Source: Mycolicibacter virginiensis (GTDB lineage: Bacteria; Actinomycetota; Actinomycetes; Mycobacteriales; Mycobacteriaceae). From it: DNA of 64,000 nt. The notes under the pieces are model-generated. The model saw only the letters and a list, made by a program, of their open reading frames with translations. It did not search any database and was not told the DNA's origin. The position numbers were made by a program, and so were the translations under genes. Each line of letters begins with the position of its first letter. The first letter of the stretch is position 1. Below are positions 61,446 to 64,000 of this stretch, one piece after another. The stretch covers positions 3,286,001 through 3,350,000 of the forward strand of contig NZ_CP092430.2 of assembly GCF_022374935.2 (NCBI RefSeq). The letters are read 5' to 3'.

Positions 61446-62996
61446 TCAGTGTTTGTCGAGTTCCGACATGTCACCCGCCGCGAGCTCGATCATCGCCGCG
61501 AATCGGGTCCGCGGATCCTCCAGCCCCAGTGGCGTCACCTCGGCCATCTTGCGCAGCCGGTAGCGGACGGTGTTCTCGTGTACGCCCAGCTGCTCGGCGG
61601 CCCGGGCCAGGTCGCCTTGCGCGTCGAGCCACGCCCGCAGCGTCGACACATAGGGCGTGTTGTGCGCCTCATCGTGGTGACGTAGCTCCGCGACCGGTCC
61701 GCGGGTAGGCACCCGCCCGGCTCGCGCCGCGGTGTGCAGCCGGCGCAGCACGATCTCGTCCCAGGATTCGTCGTAGGCCGGCGGAACGCTCTCGGGTGGG
61801 CCGGCTTCGTGCAGCGCGAGGCATTCCTCGGCCTCGCGGCCTGCGGCGGCCAGCTCGGTGACCGTGGCAACCGCACTGATCCCGGCCCACACGCTCGCGT
61901 GCGGCGGCAGGGCACCGGCCAGGCCGCGCACCCACTGCCGGGCCGCAGCGGCGTCCTCAGCGGGCAGCAGGGTGTAGACGGTGTTGGCGGCCAGTGCGCT
62001 GCGGCCGGGACGCGACCAGCCGAAGCCCGTGGTGACGGCCTCGAAAGCCAACAGCAGCCCGGCATGAGGTTGCGTGGCGATCCGGGTGTGCACGGCAATC
62101 ACCCGCAACGGAGCCTGCGGCAACCCCAGTCTGGCCACCAGGGCCAGCGCATCGTCCGGCTCGGTCTGCTCATCCAAAAGCCTGGTTACCCAGTCGGATT
62201 CGACTTGTCGCTCCAAGTCGGCACTAGCCCGCGACCGCAGCACATGCAATGCCACCGTGCGGGCACCGTCGGCCAGTGCGGTCAGCCGCTCACCGCTCAA
62301 CGGGTTCGGGCAGGCCACCCACACCGCACCCAGCGTCTCGCGGCCGGCACGCACCGCCACCACCATCCGGCCGGTCAAGCCGTACTCGGGATCGGCGGCA
62401 ACGAACAGCGGCTCGTCGTGGATATCCAAATGCGCTAAAACGCCGCGCTTTTCGAATAACTTCCGAAGCGGCTCGGACTCCTGGCGGTTCAGGATCGTCG
62501 CCGAGCGCGCCGGGTCGGCATGCCGCTGGCCACGCGAGTAGGCCAGCACCCTGCCCAGCTGGTCCTCGATGGTGACCGCACCGCCCACCGCTTCGGCGAG
62601 ACTGTCGGCCACAGCGAAAAGATCCGTTGGCCCCCGGCCCGATTCGGTCTCCCGGCCTTCGAGCACCAGCCCGTAGACCACCGCGGCCAGCTCACTCCAG
62701 GACACCGCTGCGTCCACCACGAGCACGGCGAGCGACTCACCCTCGCCGGCGAAGGAGGTCTTGTCTTCGACGTCGCGCACCAACACAGCGACGGCCTTGG
62801 CGGCCACCGCCCAGCGCACCGCCTCCTTTACCGAGCGGGCACCGACCGCCAACAGGACGTCGCCGACGACGACGCGCTCACCGGTCACCTCGTGCATCAC
62901 GACACTGCTCAGCCGCGTCGTCCTCGGAATGGAGCAGAACCTCAGCCGAACCCCGTAGCTGCCCACCACGTTGACCAGCCGGTCCAGTGTCACCAT
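61446..62996 (-). CDS. PucR-family transcriptional regulator
   Basis: 516 residues. The ATG at 62996 is 6 nt from TAGGCT (fwd 63003-63008), fitting a leaderless mRNA; a TTG at 62999 is less likely. N-terminal PucR purine-catabolism-like domain (VGDVLLAVGARSV, AVAVLVRDVEDK), a middle GAF-like part with a CdaR-type GGDEF region (VWAGISAVATVTELAAAGREA) and the C-terminal HTH_30 (LRAWLDAQGDLARAAEQLGVHENTVRYRLRKM). It is upstream of the D-amino-acid dehydrogenase, its probable target. The MFS transporter frame overlaps its first 119 bases. Confidence 0.85.
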   Translation of the reverse strand: MVTLDRLVNVVGSYGVRLRFCSIPRTTRLSSVVMHEVTGERVVVGDVLLAVGARSVKEAVRWAVAAKAVAVLVRDVEDKTSFAGEGESLAVLVVDAAVSWSELAAVVYGLVLEGRETESGRGPTDLFAVADSLAEAVGGAVTIEDQLGRVLAYSRGQRHADPARSATILNRQESEPLRKLFEKRGVLAHLDIHDEPLFVAADPEYGLTGRMVVAVRAGRETLGAVWVACPNPLSGERLTALADGARTVALHVLRSRASADLERQVESDWVTRLLDEQTEPDDALALVARLGLPQAPLRVIAVHTRIATQPHAGLLLAFEAVTTGFGWSRPGRSALAANTVYTLLPAEDAAAARQWVRGLAGALPPHASVWAGISAVATVTELAAAGREAEECLALHEAGPPESVPPAYDESWDEIVLRRLHTAARAGRVPTRGPVAELRHHDEAHNTPYVSTLRAWLDAQGDLARAAEQLGVHENTVRYRLRKMAEVTPLGLEDPRTRFAAMIELAAGDMSELDKH

Positions 62997-64000
62997 CAAC
63001 CGAGCCTAGCCACGTCGCGTCGGCGATCCCGCCGATCGGGTCGCTGTCCCTGGTCTCCGGTGCCCATAGCCAGGTGAGCGCCGCCACCAGCAGCACCCCA
63101 CCGCTGATCGCAAAACCCCACTCGAAAGACATCCGCTCGGCGATCTGGCCGACCGCAAGCGAACCCACGATCGACCCGAAGTCGGCCATCATCTGATAGG
63201 TCGCCACCGCGGTGCCCGCCCGGGCTTGGTTTCCGACCAGGTCGGAGATGACTGCCTGCTGCGGCGACCCGTAGATCCCCGAGGCCACCCCGGTCAGGTA
63301 CGCCACCACCAAGAACACCACCAGCGATGCGCTCGCGCCCAGCAACACCGTTGTGACGCCGGATGCCGCCAGGCCGGCGATCAGTAGCCCCTTGCGGCCG
63401 ATCCGGTCGGAGAGCTGGCCGCTGGGCAGCACCGCGCAGACATTGCCGATCCCGACCATGGCCAGTGTCAGGCCGGCGAAGGAGGGTCCGCGATCCAGGA
63501 CTTCGGTGACGAACAACGGCACCAACGCAACCCGCAGACCGAAGACCGACCAGCCCGTAGCGAAGTTCGACAACAGCGCCGAGCGGTACGCGCGATTCCC
63601 CAGCGCTGTCCGCACCGACACCGTGGGTCCGGTCGATTCGGCCGCTTCGGCCAAATGCGAGTGGCGCAGGCTGACGAAGACGCCGGTGGCCGTCACGATC
63701 AGCACCGAACCGTAGAACAAGAACGGCGCGCTGAGGCCGAAACCCGCTGTCAGACTGCCCAATACCGGCCCGCCCACCGTGCCCAGCAGGAAGGCCGTGG
63801 CGAACAGCCCGGCGACTCGACCGCGGGCGTCCTCCGGGCTGATCCGGATCATCAGGCCCACCGCGGCGATGAAGAACATCGTCGATCCAACGCCCCCGAG
63901 GGCACGGAAGAACAGCAACTGCCCGTAGGACTGCACGAAGGCGCAGGCCGTGGTGGACACCGAGACGATCAAGAGGCCGGCGACGTAGACCCAGCGCTCC
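62878..64000 (-). CDS. MFS transporter, N-terminus outside window
   Basis: About 374 residues are present; the frame is open to the window edge at 64000, so the start is missing. About ten membrane helices remain. The MFS loop motif is visible in GQLSDRIGRKGLLI, and an internal PEDARGRVAG in the 4-5 region. It resembles DHA1-type drug or metabolite exporters. Its last 119 bases lie inside pucR on the same strand in another frame: the final 40 residues (after WAPETRDSD) are hydrophilic and atypical. Possibly cotranscribed with pucR, although pucR has its own -10. Confidence 0.8.
   Translation of the reverse strand, partial: ERWVYVAGLLIVSVSTTACAFVQSYGQLLFFRALGGVGSTMFFIAAVGLMIRISPEDARGRVAGLFATAFLLGTVGGPVLGSLTAGFGLSAPFLFYGSVLIVTATGVFVSLRHSHLAEAAESTGPTVSVRTALGNRAYRSALLSNFATGWSVFGLRVALVPLFVTEVLDRGPSFAGLTLAMVGIGNVCAVLPSGQLSDRIGRKGLLIAGLAASGVTTVLLGASASLVVFLVVAYLTGVASGIYGSPQQAVISDLVGNQARAGTAVATYQMMADFGSIVGSLAVGQIAERMSFEWGFAISGGVLLVAALTWLWAPETRDSDPIGGIADATWLGSVDGDTGPAGQRGGQLRGSAEVLLHSEDDAAEQCRDARGDR

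Overview
The window is high-GC actinobacterial DNA whose gene content and order point to an environmental Mycobacterium (Mycolicibacterium-type). From memory of the M. tuberculosis map (no search was run), a conserved skeleton can be followed: nrdF2 and a neighbouring monooxygenase (Rv3048c/Rv3049c-like), a TetR regulator (Rv3050c-like), nrdE-nrdI-nrdH (Rv3051c-Rv3053c), an SDR, TetR and cyp136 group (Rv3057c-Rv3059), fadE22 (Rv3061c) and cstA (Rv3063). Accessory genes interrupt this skeleton.

Layout. 0-5.5 kb: the tail of a FadR-type regulator, a DoxX-like membrane protein, an NNP/NarK-like transporter, and a four-gene plus-strand operon (HD protein, nitroreductase, zinc-less MDR oxidoreductase, F420-type luciferase-like oxidoreductase). 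5.6-8.2 kb: nrdF2 and a Baeyer-Villiger-type monooxygenase. 8.3-31.3 kb: accessory block with secreted proteins (a DUF1254/1214-like protein, a glycoside hydrolase, a PE-PPE-domain esterase), a menaquinone-reductase-like flavoprotein, a P450/hydrolase pair with a LuxR regulator, a superoxide dismutase fused in operon to a second nrdF, a LysR-like effector domain with a histone-like tail facing DUF5997, a 1118-residue BTAD/AAA regulator, hemerythrin, methyltransferase/HxlR and VOC genes with a partial duplication, and a free-standing GIY-YIG homing-type endonuclease. 31.3-34.5 kb: nrdHIE with paired NrdR-type boxes. 34.6-38.8 kb: DedA protein, a convergent two-component pair and an AAA ATPase. 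38.8-43.6 kb: SDR, TetR and two tandem cyp136 copies behind identical palindromes. 43.6-49.0 kb: a stand-alone LeuA regulatory domain with an attenuator-like leader peptide, a PoxB-like enzyme, fadE22 and an SDR. 49-52.5 kb: cstA, its small YbdD partner and an L,D-transpeptidase. 52.6-58.7 kb: a catabolic cluster (P450, metallo-beta-lactamase-fold hydrolase, FadR regulator, class II aldolase, amidohydrolase, 2-hydroxyacid dehydrogenase). 58.8-64 kb: a Gly/Pro-rich secreted protein, tRNA-Ala(GGC), a GreA-like protein, a D-amino-acid dehydrogenase, a PucR regulator and a truncated MFS transporter.

How the parts work together. The nrd genes form a class Ib ribonucleotide reductase: NrdH reduces NrdE, NrdI serves NrdF cofactor assembly, and there are two complete NrdF subunits. 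nrdHIE and nrdF2 share NrdR-like box pairs with the same 32-bp phase; nrdF1 is instead coupled to a SOD gene and shows no such boxes. Several genes have a TANNNT hexamer 6-7 nt before the start codon, the pattern of mycobacterial leaderless transcripts. The most unusual items are the endonuclease behind nrdE, the Leu/Val leader peptide with alternative hairpins in front of the LeuA-domain gene, and the back-to-back leaderless promoters between the LysR-like gene and DUF5997. No insertion sequence, prophage or CRISPR array was recognised.
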